DNA of 64,000 bases from NCBI RefSeq assembly GCF_000721705.1, contig NZ_JOJL01000008.1:1-64000 (forward strand). Direction: 5' to 3'. Below are positions 43,565 through 52,303 of the stretch, in pieces; within the stretch, counting starts at the first letter, position 1, and every line of letters begins with the position of its first letter. This stretch comes from Actinoplanes subtropicus. Its GTDB lineage: Bacteria; Actinomycetota; Actinomycetes; Mycobacteriales; Micromonosporaceae. The notes below the pieces were generated by a model, which made no database searches, was not told where the DNA came from, and saw nothing but the letters and a program-made list of their open reading frames with translations. Both the position numbers and the translations under genes were made by a program.

Positions 43565-43594
43565 AAACAAAAAGGCAGCGACGACGTCGCTGCC
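43565..43594 (-). terminator. Leader terminator (attenuator) before DAHP synthase
   Basis: On the minus strand GGCAGCGAC/GTCGCTGCC forms a 9-bp stem with a 3-nt loop (43574-43594), followed by TTTTTGTTT. A competing antiterminator pairs TGCCTCGG (43637-43644, inside the leader ORF) with CCGAGGCA (43591-43598), taking the terminator's first four bases. A second 10-bp pairing, GGGCCGGCTC (43652-43661) with GAGCCGGCCC (43597-43606), is also possible. The terminator lies between the leader peptide and the structural gene. Confidence 0.88.
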
Positions 43595-43622
43595 TCGGGC
43601 CGGCTCTGGCTGGTGTCTCAGG

Positions 43623-43700
43623 TCATGCGGTGACAACCGAGGCACCGGCGTGAGCCGGCCCGGTAAACCACCGATAGGTCCAAGACACGTCCGCAAGCAT
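43623..43700 (-). CDS. Aromatic-amino-acid leader peptide for DAHP synthase attenuation
   Basis: A 25-codon ORF reading ATG-Leu-Ala-Asp-Val-Ser and then Trp7, Tyr9, Trp11 and Phe12 in a six-codon cluster (43665-43682), ending in TGA at 43623. Four aromatic codons of three kinds within six is very unlikely by chance. A ribosome stalled there would leave the antiterminator strand at 43637-43644 free; one reaching the stop would cover it and allow the terminator to form. No Shine-Dalgarno sequence is visible and the start lies 6 bp past the kinase stop, so it may be translated from a leaderless mRNA or by coupling. Confidence 0.82.
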   Translation of the reverse strand: MLADVSWTYRWFTGPAHAGASVVTA

Positions 43701-43706
43701 AACGTG

Positions 43707-45278
43707 TCATCGGGCCCGCGGCGCTATCTGGGCGAACTGACCAGTTGTTGGGACGATCGCCGGAGGTCCGAGCGGCAGGACGACCGTGAAGATCGTCTGA
43801 CCCGGGACGCTCTGCACGGACACGTGACCCTGGTGCGCGGTGACCACGGCGTGCACGATCGACAGGCCGAGACCGGTGCTGCCGGCCGCCCGGGAGCGGG
43901 AGCTGTCGCCGCGGGCGAACCGCTCGAAGATGTGCGGCTGCAGCTCGGGCGGGATGCCCGGGCCGCCGTCGATGACGTGCACCACGGCCGCCTCGCGGTC
44001 GGCCCGCACCGACACCGTGACGGTGGTGCCCTCGGGCGTGTGCGTACGCGCGTTGGCCAGCAGGTTCGCCAGCACCTGGTGCAGCCGCGCCCCGTCGCCG
44101 ATCACCATGACCGGCTCCTCGGGCAGGTCCAGCTGCCAGTAGTGGCGCGGCCCGGCGGCGTGCGCGTCGCTGACCGTGTCGACCGCGAGCATGGTGAGGT
44201 CGACCGGGTCGTGCGCGAGCGGCCGCCCCGCGTCCAGCCGGGCGAGCAGCAGCAGGTCCTCGACCAGCATGGTCATCCGCTTGGCCTCGGACTCGACCCG
44301 GTTCAGCACATGCGCGATCTCGTCCGAGATCGGCGCCCGGCTGCGGCGGCTGAGCTCGGCATACCCGCGGATGGCGGCAAGCGGCGTGCGCAACTCATGG
44401 CTGGCGTCCGCGACGAACTGGCGCACCTGCATCTCACTGGCGTGCCGGGCCTCGAGGGCGTTGCCGACGTGGTCGAGCATCCGGTTGAGAGCCGCCCCGA
44501 CCGCCCCCACCTCGGTACCGGGATCGGTGTCCGCCTCCGGCACCCGCTGCGCAAGCTGCACCTCCCCCCGGTCCAGCCGCAACTCAGAAACCCGCGTGGC
44601 GGTAGCCGCCACCCGACCCAACGGCCGCAGCGTGCCTCGCACGATGAACGCCCCGGTCCACCCCGCGATGACCAGGGCGATCAGCACCGCACCACCGGTG
44701 ACGAGGGCAACCGACACCAACACCCCGTTGGTGGGCCCGAGGGGCAGTCCGGTCACTACGATGTTGCCGGATTCATCTTGGTCCGCGACGACGCGATACT
44801 CGCCGATAGAGCCGAGGTTGACGTTGTGTGGGTGACCGTCGACAGTCACCGACTTCAGCGCGGTCTTTGCATCGTCCTGTAGTTCGTCCGCGTTCAGCGT
44901 GAGGTCGCCACGGAGGATGCCGCCATAGATGATCGTCTTGTCGGTCGACGACAACTCGGCCATCACCGTCCCAAGCTGGACGCCGTTGGGCGGCCCGCCG
45001 CTGGGGAAGTTTTTCCGAGGGTGCGGTTCCCCCGGCCCGTCGTCCTGATTGTTGAAGAGACCATGGGAGCGGCGCTGGGCGTCAGTCAGGTTGGCGTCGA
45101 GCTGGGTGTACAGCCGTTGACTCAGGAAGATCTCGGCGGTCGCGCCGACCACCAGGCCGAGCGCGGTGAGCAGCACGATGATGATGGCGACGATGCGGGT
45201 GCGCAGCGGCCAGCCCGCTGGGGAGCGCCAGCGGGCGGGACGGTTCACGGCCTTCTCAGTCAGCGGGCTTGAGGACAT
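43707..45278 (-). CDS. Sensor histidine kinase (HAMP-HisKA-HATPase)
   Basis: A 523-residue membrane kinase. A first membrane helix (about 25-48, IVAIIIVLLTALGLVVGATA) is followed by an extracytoplasmic sensor of about 135 residues, a second helix near 185-208, a HAMP domain (LRPLGRVAATATRVSEL), HisKA with DASHELRTPLAAIRGYAEL (phospho-His near 293) and an ATPase domain (LLANARTHTPEG, DGGPGIPPE, GSTGLGLSIVHAV). It partners with the OmpR-type regulator encoded just upstream, overlapping it by 23 bp. This is the TcrB/MprB-like layout. The signal sensed is unknown. Confidence 0.94.
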   Translation of the reverse strand: MSSSPLTEKAVNRPARWRSPAGWPLRTRIVAIIIVLLTALGLVVGATAEIFLSQRLYTQLDANLTDAQRRSHGLFNNQDDGPGEPHPRKNFPSGGPPNGVQLGTVMAELSSTDKTIIYGGILRGDLTLNADELQDDAKTALKSVTVDGHPHNVNLGSIGEYRVVADQDESGNIVVTGLPLGPTNGVLVSVALVTGGAVLIALVIAGWTGAFIVRGTLRPLGRVAATATRVSELRLDRGEVQLAQRVPEADTDPGTEVGAVGAALNRMLDHVGNALEARHASEMQVRQFVADASHELRTPLAAIRGYAELSRRSRAPISDEIAHVLNRVESEAKRMTMLVEDLLLLARLDAGRPLAHDPVDLTMLAVDTVSDAHAAGPRHYWQLDLPEEPVMVIGDGARLHQVLANLLANARTHTPEGTTVTVSVRADREAAVVHVIDGGPGIPPELQPHIFERFARGDSSRSRAAGSTGLGLSIVHAVVTAHQGHVSVQSVPGQTIFTVVLPLGPPAIVPTTGQFAQIAPRAR

Positions 45279-45993
45279 AGCCGGCCCCGCGCATGGTGTG
45301 GATCATTGGTGCCCGTCCCGCGTCGATCTTCTTGCGCAGGTACGAGATGTAGAGCTCGACCACGTTGGCCTGGCCGCCGAAGTCGTAGTTCCACACCCGG
45401 TCGAGGATCTGGCTCTTGCTGAGCACCCGGCGGGGGTTGCGCATCAGGTACCGGAGCAGCTCGAACTCGGTCGCGGTCAGGGTGACCAGGTCGCCGCCGC
45501 GGCGGACCTCGTGGCTGTCCTCGTCGAGCGACAGGTCGCCGACCACCAGCTGCGAGTCGGTACGCAGCGGGGAGTGGCCCATCCGCCGCATCAGGCCGCG
45601 CAGCCGGGCCACCACCTCCTCGAGGCTGAACGGCTTGGTCACGTAGTCGTCGCCGCCGGCGGTGAGGCCGGTGATCCGGTCCTCCACCGAGTCCTTCGCG
45701 GTCAGGAACAGCACCGGGACCTCGGGCGACTCGCCACGTAGCCGGCGCAGCACCTCAAGGCCGTCGATGTCGGGCAGCATCATGTCGAGGATGACGGCGT
45801 CGGGACGGAACTCGCGGGCGGTACGCACGGCGGTCTGTCCGTCACCGGCACTCTTCACATCCCAGCCCTCGTAGCGCAGCGCCATCGAGAGCAGCTCGGC
45901 CAGCGTGGGCTCGTCGTCCACCACAAGGACTCGAACCGGGCCACCGTCAGGGCGGCGAAGTTCGGTGCCGGATTCTGCATTCGCCATCGTCAT
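45256..45993 (-). CDS. OmpR/PhoB-type response regulator
   Basis: A 245-residue protein. The receiver domain (about 22-135) has VLVVDDEPTLAEL (acidic pocket), VILDMMLPDIDG (phospho-Asp), FLTAKDS (Thr switch) and DYVTKPFSLEE (Lys). The winged-helix output domain has LTATEFELLRYLMRNPRRVL and VVELYISYLRKKID. ATG at 45993 has AGGGG close upstream; a second ATG lies 6 bp later. Overlap with the kinase gene shows a coupled two-component system. Confidence 0.96.
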   Translation of the reverse strand: MTMANAESGTELRRPDGGPVRVLVVDDEPTLAELLSMALRYEGWDVKSAGDGQTAVRTAREFRPDAVILDMMLPDIDGLEVLRRLRGESPEVPVLFLTAKDSVEDRITGLTAGGDDYVTKPFSLEEVVARLRGLMRRMGHSPLRTDSQLVVGDLSLDEDSHEVRRGGDLVTLTATEFELLRYLMRNPRRVLSKSQILDRVWNYDFGGQANVVELYISYLRKKIDAGRAPMIHTMRGAGYVLKPAD

Positions 45994-46203
45994 GCCCCTA
46001 CTTTCCCGGGTCACGCTTTGCGCCGCCTTTTCGATTCCTGTGTAGCACCTGTGACCCCGGCACACAGGGGGCCCGGAGAATCGGCACAGCGGGATCACAC
46101 CGTACGTGTCGATCGTGGTGGCATGACGCAGACGAGGGTGGCCGCGATCTCGAAGGGGCCGCCGATGAGCGTGTCCTAGGCCCCTAAAGCGGGATAAAAC
46201 GCC

Positions 46204-46215
46204 CATAATGGTTGC
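46204..46215 (+). promoter_or_regulatory. Putative -10 element for a leaderless transcript
   Basis: CATAAT at 46204-46209 lies 6 bp before the ATG at 46216, so transcription would begin at or next to the start codon. There is no Shine-Dalgarno sequence and no clear -35. Leaderless genes are common in actinobacteria. Confidence 0.45.
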
Positions 46216-46533
46216 ATGGGGATGATGCGTCGAGTACTGGCGATCTTGGCCGTGGTCGCGACGCTCTTCCTGGCCGCGCCCGCGCCGGCGACGGCGGACA
46301 GTTGTGATGGACTGTGCCGCGACCGTCTGGTCCAGGTCGGCCTGCAGGGCAAGGTCGTGCAACTGGTCGCCGACGGGGACAGCACCTGTGCGCTGACCGA
46401 GGCCGGCGACGTCTACTGCTGGGGCGCGGATGAGGGCAAAGCAAGACCGGCGCACAACCCACTCCTGCTGATCACCCTCGGCGCGCTGCTCGTGGCCGGC
46501 GGCACCACGCTGCTGATGCTCAGCCGCCCGTGA
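46216..46533 (+). CDS. Small secreted/membrane protein with a single RCC1-type motif
   Basis: A 105-residue protein. A signal peptide (RRVLAILAVVATLFLAAPAPATA) is cut near residue 27. A mature domain of about 45 residues contains DSCDGLC and one RCC1/alpha-tubulin-suppressor-like repeat, VVQLVADGDSTCALTEAGDVYCWG. A C-terminal hydrophobic segment (LLLITLGALLVAGGTTLLML) would anchor it. RCC1 blades normally occur in sets of seven, so one blade with four cysteines is unusual: it may pair with another protein, oligomerise, or be a relic. Its end overlaps the convergent glycosidase gene by 14 bp. Confidence 0.75.
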   Translation: MGMMRRVLAILAVVATLFLAAPAPATADSCDGLCRDRLVQVGLQGKVVQLVADGDSTCALTEAGDVYCWGADEGKARPAHNPLLLITLGALLVAGGTTLLMLSRP

Positions 46534-48595
46534 CCGACAGCGCCGCGTCCCGGAACTGGGACGCCCCCGACTTGATCCGCTCGGTGTAGCCCGGCACGGT
46601 CCAGATGTTCCAGGTCACCTGCCCGACCGCCTGATCGGTCCCGGAAGCCACGAACGACACCCGGACCCCCGGGCTGGTCTGAAAGGTCAGCTTGCCCGAC
46701 CGGGGGACGCCGATCTCGCGCGACGACGGGTCGGCGAACGCCAGCAGGGCCCACGGCACCCGTACGGTCAAATGGTCTTTGTCGAGATGCCACAGGGCCA
46801 GGCTGTCGGTGTCGAAGTCGCCGGAGCGCAGCAGGCCGGCGTTCTGCAGCTGGATCGGCTTGGCCGGATCGGTGAGCAGCTCGAACGGGCGCCATCCGGG
46901 TGGCGCCGGACCGCGCTGGGCGTCCGGCACGTCCGCGTCCAGGGGCAGCGGATCGAGCTGGTCCCGTACGTACGCCTGCCCGGTTTGTCCGATGAGATTC
47001 AGCGCGAAGACCGCGTCCGGACGGCGGTCGGCACTCCCGGGCATCGGCGTCCCGGTGAGGCTGGGCAGCACGTCGAAGCCGATCTGCAGCGACCCGGGCG
47101 GCGAGTTGCCGAGCTTGATGTCCAGGTGCAGATAGCTCTCGTCGATCGTGGCGCGCACCTGGCGGGCGGGCCACGCGCCGTCCGTATCCAGCAGCGTCGA
47201 AGACTCGCCGAGCGGCCCAGGATCGGTGGCCAGCAGCCCGAAGTGCTGCTCATTGGTGAGCGGGTCGTGCCACAGCTGGCGGCGGCTCGCGTCCTGGTGG
47301 GTGATCGTGTTCCAGGCCAGTCGGTACCACTCGTCGGCCCACTCGAAGAGGAACCCGCCGGCCATCCCCTCCTCCTTGATCTCCCGCAGCAGCTCGCCGT
47401 CGATCCGCATCGCCTCGGCCTCGCTGTGTTCGCCCTGGTCGCGGCCGAGCGGCCCGCTGTGCGCCGAGCCCAGCGAGGACGGCACGCCGAACTCGGTGAT
47501 CATCGTGGGCATCGTCGCGTGGTGCTCGTGCAAGGCATTCAAATAGGCCGCGTACGGGTCGCCGTTGCGCAGATCCGGCTCGCGCTGCAGAAAGTCCGGG
47601 TAATAGGGGAACGCGTGGTAGCTGGCGAACGTGCCGGCCGGCCAGTTCTCGGTCGGCGCCACATGGTTCGCGTCCAGCTGATACAGGTCCTCCTGGGGGA
47701 GCGGCTCCTGCGGGTGCCGCAGCGGGTCGGTGGTCGGCCAGTTGACAAAGGCGATCGGCTCGCTCAGCCCCCGCGCCGCCTGATAGCGGGCCAGCTCGTT
47801 CATCCGCGCCGCCAGCCACCGCTCGGTCGGGTTCGCGCCCTCGGTGCTGCGGAAATACCGGCCGGACACCGGCTTGGCGTCCCGGTTGCGCCGGTCCGAG
47901 ACCTTCAGCGCGTACGGGTCGAACTCGGTCCCGATGATCCACCCGGCCAGCCACGGGGTCACGTCCGTGTCCCAGGCGCCGTCCGACGTGTCGAGATCGC
48001 CGGAGATCGCCTTCGCCGCGTCGCTCAGCTCGGCCGCGAAGGCCCGGGTGACCTGCTTGTCATACAGATTCTTCCGGGCGATGTACGCGTCGTTCGGCAG
48101 CGCCACCCCCTGCATGAGGTAGAGCGGCCGGTCCGGGTTCGCCCGGTTGTACTCGGCCAGCTGCGCGTAGAACGCCGGCCGGTGGACGGTGTAGATCCGT
48201 ACCACCCGGATGCCCAGCTGACCCATCGCCGCGAACCACGCCCGGTACTGCGCCGCCGAGATCGACGGGTCGCCCGGCACGTGCCCCGGCGTCGTGTCGC
48301 CCAGATCGACCCCGGGCAGGAAGGTCTGCGCGCCGGAGGCGGTGTGCAGCACGAACTGCTGCCCGTCGGTGCCGGCCACCATCCGTAATCCGGCCGCGGT
48401 GACCGGCGCCGGCGTCCACGGCCGCCCCGACGGCGCCGACGGGAGGTCCCGCATCCCGGCGATCAGGAAGGCCGGCGAGCGCAGCGCCGGCGACGGACTG
48501 CCGCCCGCGAGCATCAGGCACAGCACGAGGGCGAAGACCCCGACCGTGCCGGCCCGGACCCGTCCGAATCGTGGACGGCTCGGAACGGTCACCAC
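46520..48595 (-). CDS. Large membrane-anchored glycoside-hydrolase-like protein
   Basis: A protein of about 691 residues. A basic N-terminus and one hydrophobic segment (TVGVFALVLCLMLAGG, near residue 20) look like a signal anchor. The body resembles a TIM-barrel hydrolase: IRVVRIYTVHRPAFYAQLAE, GWIIGTEFDPYAL (candidate catalytic Glu), FASYHAFPYYPDF, MITEFGVPSS (second candidate Glu at a strand end) and FLFEWADEWYR. Beta-rich C-terminal modules (about 480-690) contain repeated LDIKLGNSPPG-like strands. I cannot assign a GH family. GTG at 48595 was chosen because earlier codons lack family-like sequence and overlap the divergent TPR gene's promoter. Confidence 0.72.
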   Translation of the reverse strand: MVTVPSRPRFGRVRAGTVGVFALVLCLMLAGGSPSPALRSPAFLIAGMRDLPSAPSGRPWTPAPVTAAGLRMVAGTDGQQFVLHTASGAQTFLPGVDLGDTTPGHVPGDPSISAAQYRAWFAAMGQLGIRVVRIYTVHRPAFYAQLAEYNRANPDRPLYLMQGVALPNDAYIARKNLYDKQVTRAFAAELSDAAKAISGDLDTSDGAWDTDVTPWLAGWIIGTEFDPYALKVSDRRNRDAKPVSGRYFRSTEGANPTERWLAARMNELARYQAARGLSEPIAFVNWPTTDPLRHPQEPLPQEDLYQLDANHVAPTENWPAGTFASYHAFPYYPDFLQREPDLRNGDPYAAYLNALHEHHATMPTMITEFGVPSSLGSAHSGPLGRDQGEHSEAEAMRIDGELLREIKEEGMAGGFLFEWADEWYRLAWNTITHQDASRRQLWHDPLTNEQHFGLLATDPGPLGESSTLLDTDGAWPARQVRATIDESYLHLDIKLGNSPPGSLQIGFDVLPSLTGTPMPGSADRRPDAVFALNLIGQTGQAYVRDQLDPLPLDADVPDAQRGPAPPGWRPFELLTDPAKPIQLQNAGLLRSGDFDTDSLALWHLDKDHLTVRVPWALLAFADPSSREIGVPRSGKLTFQTSPGVRVSFVASGTDQAVGQVTWNIWTVPGYTERIKSGASQFRDAALSVTGG

Positions 48596-48755
48596 ATGAC
48601 TCGGAAAGTCCCCCACCCAGGCATTGTCGGGCGCGGAAGTTGCCGAATGCGGGGATTTGTCGGGAAGCTTGGAACGCCGGAACACTCGCAGTTGGCCGCA
48701 TGTTGTGCCAGCGTTGGTGTTTGCCGGGCCGGGCGCGAGCGTGGGGAGCGTGCAC

Positions 48756-49127
48756 GTGGATCTTCTCGATGAGTACCGCAGAGCCAACTTCTTCTTCGAG
48801 TCCGGTGACCCGCTCGGCGCGTCCCGCCTGCTCGAGCCGATCGTCGAGGCCGAGCCGCAGAACACCGCCGTACGGCAACTGCTGGCCCGCGCGTACTTCA
48901 ACTCCGCGCAGTTAGCCGGCGCCGAGGCCCAGCTCAGGACCCTGATCGAGCATGATCCATCGGACCACTACGCGCACCACGTGCTCGGCCGGACCCTGGA
49001 GAGGGCCGGCCGAATCCGTGAGGCGCTGCCGCACCTGCGGCTCGCGGCCGCGATGAAGCGGCACCCCGACTACGACGAAGCCGTCCGCCGGGCCGAGGAA
49101 TGGCTCGGCAAATCCGAACACGCATAG
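48756..49127 (+). CDS. Tetratricopeptide repeat protein
   Basis: A 123-residue, all-helical protein. YRRANFFFESGDPLGASRLL, RQLLARAYFNSAQLAGAEAQ and AHHVLGRTLERAGRIREALP are three TPR-like repeats. TPR proteins are protein-binding scaffolds; the partner is unknown. GTG at 48756 is preferred because GGGGAG lies 7 nt upstream; GTG at 48750 is also in frame. It is followed after 10 bp by a Smr-domain gene, so the two probably form an operon. Confidence 0.85.
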   Translation: MDLLDEYRRANFFFESGDPLGASRLLEPIVEAEPQNTAVRQLLARAYFNSAQLAGAEAQLRTLIEHDPSDHYAHHVLGRTLERAGRIREALPHLRLAAAMKRHPDYDEAVRRAEEWLGKSEHA

Positions 49128-49137
49128 GATTTCCCAG

Positions 49138-49425
49138 GTGAAACTCAAGCTCGACCTGCATGACATCTTCAACAAGGGTCACGAGATCGACCGTGCCCTG
49201 CGCGGCATCATCGACGAGGCCATCGAGAAGAAGGCGGCGATGGTCGAGATCATCCCGGGCAAGGGCAGCGGCGCGCTGAAGAAGAAGGTGCTGCGCTTCC
49301 TCGACCAGCGCGAGATCAAGCAGCTGTACCACCGCGTGGAGAAGGACGGCGACAACTGGGGCCGTCTCTTCGTCCACTTCCGCCACGACGCCCCCACCGG
49401 CCGCCGCGGGAGAGGCCGGAGCTAG
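49138..49425 (+). CDS. Smr domain protein
   Basis: A 95-residue protein consisting of a Smr domain: KLKLDLHDIFNKGHEIDRAL carries the DLHxxx motif, VEIIPGKGSGALKKKVLRFL carries the G-KGSG loop, and a basic Arg/Gly tail ends it. Smr domains, known from MutS2, nick DNA or RNA or bind branched DNA. Stand-alone small forms like this are widespread in actinomycetes with no defined role. The start is GTG at 49138. Confidence 0.9.
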   Translation: MKLKLDLHDIFNKGHEIDRALRGIIDEAIEKKAAMVEIIPGKGSGALKKKVLRFLDQREIKQLYHRVEKDGDNWGRLFVHFRHDAPTGRRGRGRS

Positions 49426-49449
49426 CTGGCGTCGCCTCCGGCGCCGCGG

Positions 49450-49479
49450 GCGATCGCCCCTCACCAGCGGGGCGATCGC
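49450..49479. terminator. Hairpin terminator between Smr and M28 genes
   Basis: An 11-bp perfect stem GCGATCGCCCC/GGGGCGATCGC with an 8-nt loop lies 25 bp past the Smr stop and 45 bp past the convergent M28 peptidase stop. No U-tract is present. Confidence 0.75.
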
Positions 49480-49524
49480 GGGCCGTTCCCTGATACGGGG
49501 CACCCCGGAAATATGTGGTCTCGG

Positions 49525-51900
49525 CTACAGCGTGTAGGTCTTGGCGACTGCCAGGAGCTCGCTGGAGTGGGAGCCGAGGATGCCGACGCCGGGCGGCCGG
49601 GTGTGGAAGCCGGGGAGCGCGGTCAGCCCGTCGCTGCCGTCCATTGCCCGGAACTTGACCGGCCCGGTCGTCTTGACGGTCAGCGTGATCTCGACGCCCG
49701 CGGACGGCGGTGCGTTGAAGACGAAACCGAAGCCCCATGGCCCGCCGGCCTTGGCGGTCGTCGGCACGTCGCGGCCGCCGATCTTGGCCGCGGTGACCGG
49801 CACGCTCGCCGCGACGTGCAGCGTGGTGAACCGGACCGGCCGCTGGGGCTGCAGCCGGAGCTTCAGCACCCGGCTGTCACCCGACCGGGTGTCCGACTCC
49901 AGGGTGAGTTTCGGGGCGGGCAGGTCGAAGGGCTGGGCCGGGCCGGTGCGCAGCTCCTCCGGCCCGAACACCGGCAGCGTCGCGGTGACCCGGTGCGGGC
50001 TGCCGGAGACGTACTGCGACGTCCATTTCTGCACCTTCGGCTCTTTGCTCAGCCACTGTGCGGTGTTGTTGTCGGTGTCCAGCGCGTACATCAGGTGCGT
50101 GGGCGACGGATGCGCGGCGTCGAACCGGTCGACCGAGAGGCCCACCGCGGCGCAGAGCACCGTCGCGAGCAGCGCGACCAGGGCTGGCGTGGCGCCGCGC
50201 CGGCGGGCACTCAGCGCCTCGAGCCCGCGCTGGCCGCCGCCGACCGGGTGGAGCAGCTCGATCACCGGGAGCAGGGCCAGGCCGAGCAGTACCGCCAGGA
50301 ACGCGCCGACGCCGGCCATCGGCATGCCGAGCGCCGGGAACAGCATGATCACCGTGGGCAGAAGGACGATCACCGCGACCGCGCCGCCCACCGTGATCGC
50401 CAGCGCCGACCACCAGCCGCGAGTAAGCAGGGCCACGATGCCGGCCGCCGCGCCGGCCAGGGCGGGCACGGCGCCCAGGTAGGAGCCGCCGGGCATGACG
50501 GCGGCGAGGGCCAGGCCCAGCACGGCCAGCCAGCCGAGGCCGGCGACGGCGAGTGCCACCGGCCCGGCCCGCCGGATCCGGTGGAACCAGCCGTACCAGG
50601 CGAACAGCACGGTCGCGGTCAGGGCGAGCACGCCGACCCGATACCACTCCGGGCGGTACGGGTCGATCGGCAGCGCCGCGTACCCCGGGCGGATCAGCTT
50701 GAGCACCAGCCAGAACACCTGGGCCAGCAGCGGCGCCACGACGATCGGCGCGAGCGTGGCCAGGAACCCGCCGGCCAGTTTCCGGCCGCTGGTCAGGCCC
50801 CGCCGCCGGGCCAGCCAGCCGAGCCCGACGACGGCGACCGGGGCCAGCCCGGCGAGCGGCCAGACCAGCTCGCCGGGGTAGCGGACCAGCAGGCCGGGCG
50901 CGGGGAAGTAGGTGGCGTCGTCGGACGACTTCAGGGTGGCCAGGTCGCGGCCGCCGAGCTCCCGGGTCACCGCGAGGGCGTTGTCGCCGTGGTGCTGGAG
51001 ACTGTCGAGATCCATCGAGGAGGGCAGGTCGGTGGGCGCGTGGTAGACCGCCGCGCCGTCGATGTACGCCGAGTTCAGCCCGGTGAACCCGGACTCCCGG
51101 AACGGGGTGAAGTCGGTGTCGTTGGGCAGCAGCCGGTAGATCTCGACCGCGAACGACGTGCCGACCGGGTGCGGCGCGTGCGCGTACACGTCGACCAGCG
51201 CGCGGTTGTCCGCCGCGGTCTCGAACATGATCGCCGGGCCGCTGCTGCCCCGGGCCTCCAGGTTGAGCACTATTCCGCGAGGCTGATCGGGCAAGCTCTG
51301 CGCCAGCGGGTTCTGGTCGACGAACGCCTTCGCGCCGCAGAGGCACGCCTCCTCGCCGTCGGTGAGCACCAGCACCACGTCGTTGCGCAGGCGGGGGCCG
51401 CTGGTCAGTTCGCGGGCGATCTCCAGGATCGCCGCCACGCCGGCCGCGTCGTCATTGCCGCCCGGGCCGGTCTGCACCGAGTCGGTGTGGGCGACCAGAA
51501 AGATGCGGCCGGTGGAGGCGGTGCCGGGGATGACGGTCACCACATTTCGCACGCGGGCGAGGCTGATGCCGCCCTCACTGGCGGCGAGCTTGCCGCCCTC
51601 GACCGACACCGCGTCCTGAACCTGCGGTGACAGGCCGAGGCTGCGCAGCACCGAGACCAGGTGGTCGCGCACCTCGTCCTGCGCCTCGCTGCCGACCGGG
51701 TGCGGCCGGGTGGCGATCGCCTCGATGTGCTGGAACGCGCGGGCGGCGCTGAACCCGGTGGCCCCGGCGCCCTGCGCGGCCGGCGGGCGCACCGACCAGA
51801 TCGCCGCGAACCCGGCCAGCGCCAGGATCGCCACCGAGGCAATGGCGGCGACGGCCCGGCGGACACCGGTGACGAGAGCGGCATCAATCATGGGTGACAT
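49525..51900 (-). CDS. M28 family metallopeptidase with C-terminal multi-helix membrane domain
   Basis: A 791-residue protein. A membrane helix near residue 20 is followed by an M28 catalytic domain (about 60-310). Its zinc ligands are visible as AHTDSV (His, Asp), NDDAAG, GEEACLCG (general-base Glu and ligand Glu), NLEARGSSGPA and YHAPTD (His). From about 345 eight to nine helices follow, then a soluble beta-rich C-terminal region of about 170 residues. This is the layout of the ER-type Fxna/ERMP1-like peptidases, present also in actinobacteria. The active site would face outside. Substrate unknown. Confidence 0.92.
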   Translation of the reverse strand: MSPMIDAALVTGVRRAVAAIASVAILALAGFAAIWSVRPPAAQGAGATGFSAARAFQHIEAIATRPHPVGSEAQDEVRDHLVSVLRSLGLSPQVQDAVSVEGGKLAASEGGISLARVRNVVTVIPGTASTGRIFLVAHTDSVQTGPGGNDDAAGVAAILEIARELTSGPRLRNDVVLVLTDGEEACLCGAKAFVDQNPLAQSLPDQPRGIVLNLEARGSSGPAIMFETAADNRALVDVYAHAPHPVGTSFAVEIYRLLPNDTDFTPFRESGFTGLNSAYIDGAAVYHAPTDLPSSMDLDSLQHHGDNALAVTRELGGRDLATLKSSDDATYFPAPGLLVRYPGELVWPLAGLAPVAVVGLGWLARRRGLTSGRKLAGGFLATLAPIVVAPLLAQVFWLVLKLIRPGYAALPIDPYRPEWYRVGVLALTATVLFAWYGWFHRIRRAGPVALAVAGLGWLAVLGLALAAVMPGGSYLGAVPALAGAAAGIVALLTRGWWSALAITVGGAVAVIVLLPTVIMLFPALGMPMAGVGAFLAVLLGLALLPVIELLHPVGGGQRGLEALSARRRGATPALVALLATVLCAAVGLSVDRFDAAHPSPTHLMYALDTDNNTAQWLSKEPKVQKWTSQYVSGSPHRVTATLPVFGPEELRTGPAQPFDLPAPKLTLESDTRSGDSRVLKLRLQPQRPVRFTTLHVAASVPVTAAKIGGRDVPTTAKAGGPWGFGFVFNAPPSAGVEITLTVKTTGPVKFRAMDGSDGLTALPGFHTRPPGVGILGSHSSELLAVAKTYTL

Positions 51901-51967
51901 CTAAGCGCTTGGGTACGACACCCGGGTAGGCGAAAGATCCTTTCCGGCGTGGCATAGCGTTGTCGGG

Positions 51968-52303
51968 GTGAGCACGCCGTTCGACCCTGCCGCCGTGATC
52001 GCGCAGTTCATCGACAACGTTGCCCCATATGACCCGAATCCCGAGGCCGCCCCGGTGGCCGTTGTCGGGGTGCGTACCGCCCTCGGCGAGGGCGTCTTCG
52101 CGCTCAGCGACCACGTGATCCGCGCGATGTGCCGGGCGCTGGAGTCGTACCACGACCCGGAGGACCGCGGGACCTGCGTCGGCTGCGGCAGCCGCCGGCT
52201 CGACGAGAACCTGCACTGCCCCGATTGCGGGCAGCTGCACGGCATCCTCGGACAGGTCATCGCCGAGCACGCGCGCCGCGTCGCCGCCGAGGATCCGACG
52301 TGA
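51968..52303 (+). CDS. Small zinc-ribbon protein, hypothetical
   Basis: A 111-residue acidic protein. An N-terminal helical half (PAAVIAQFIDNVAPYDPNPE) is followed by a C-terminal zinc ribbon with two CxxC knuckles, GTCVGCGSRRLDE and LHCPDCGQLHGI. I do not recognise a family. It opens a run of overlapping genes: its TGA overlaps a GTG that begins a 27-residue ORF. The link with the signalling genes behind it suggests a regulatory or adaptor role, which is inference. Confidence 0.8.
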   Translation: MSTPFDPAAVIAQFIDNVAPYDPNPEAAPVAVVGVRTALGEGVFALSDHVIRAMCRALESYHDPEDRGTCVGCGSRRLDENLHCPDCGQLHGILGQVIAEHARRVAAEDPT

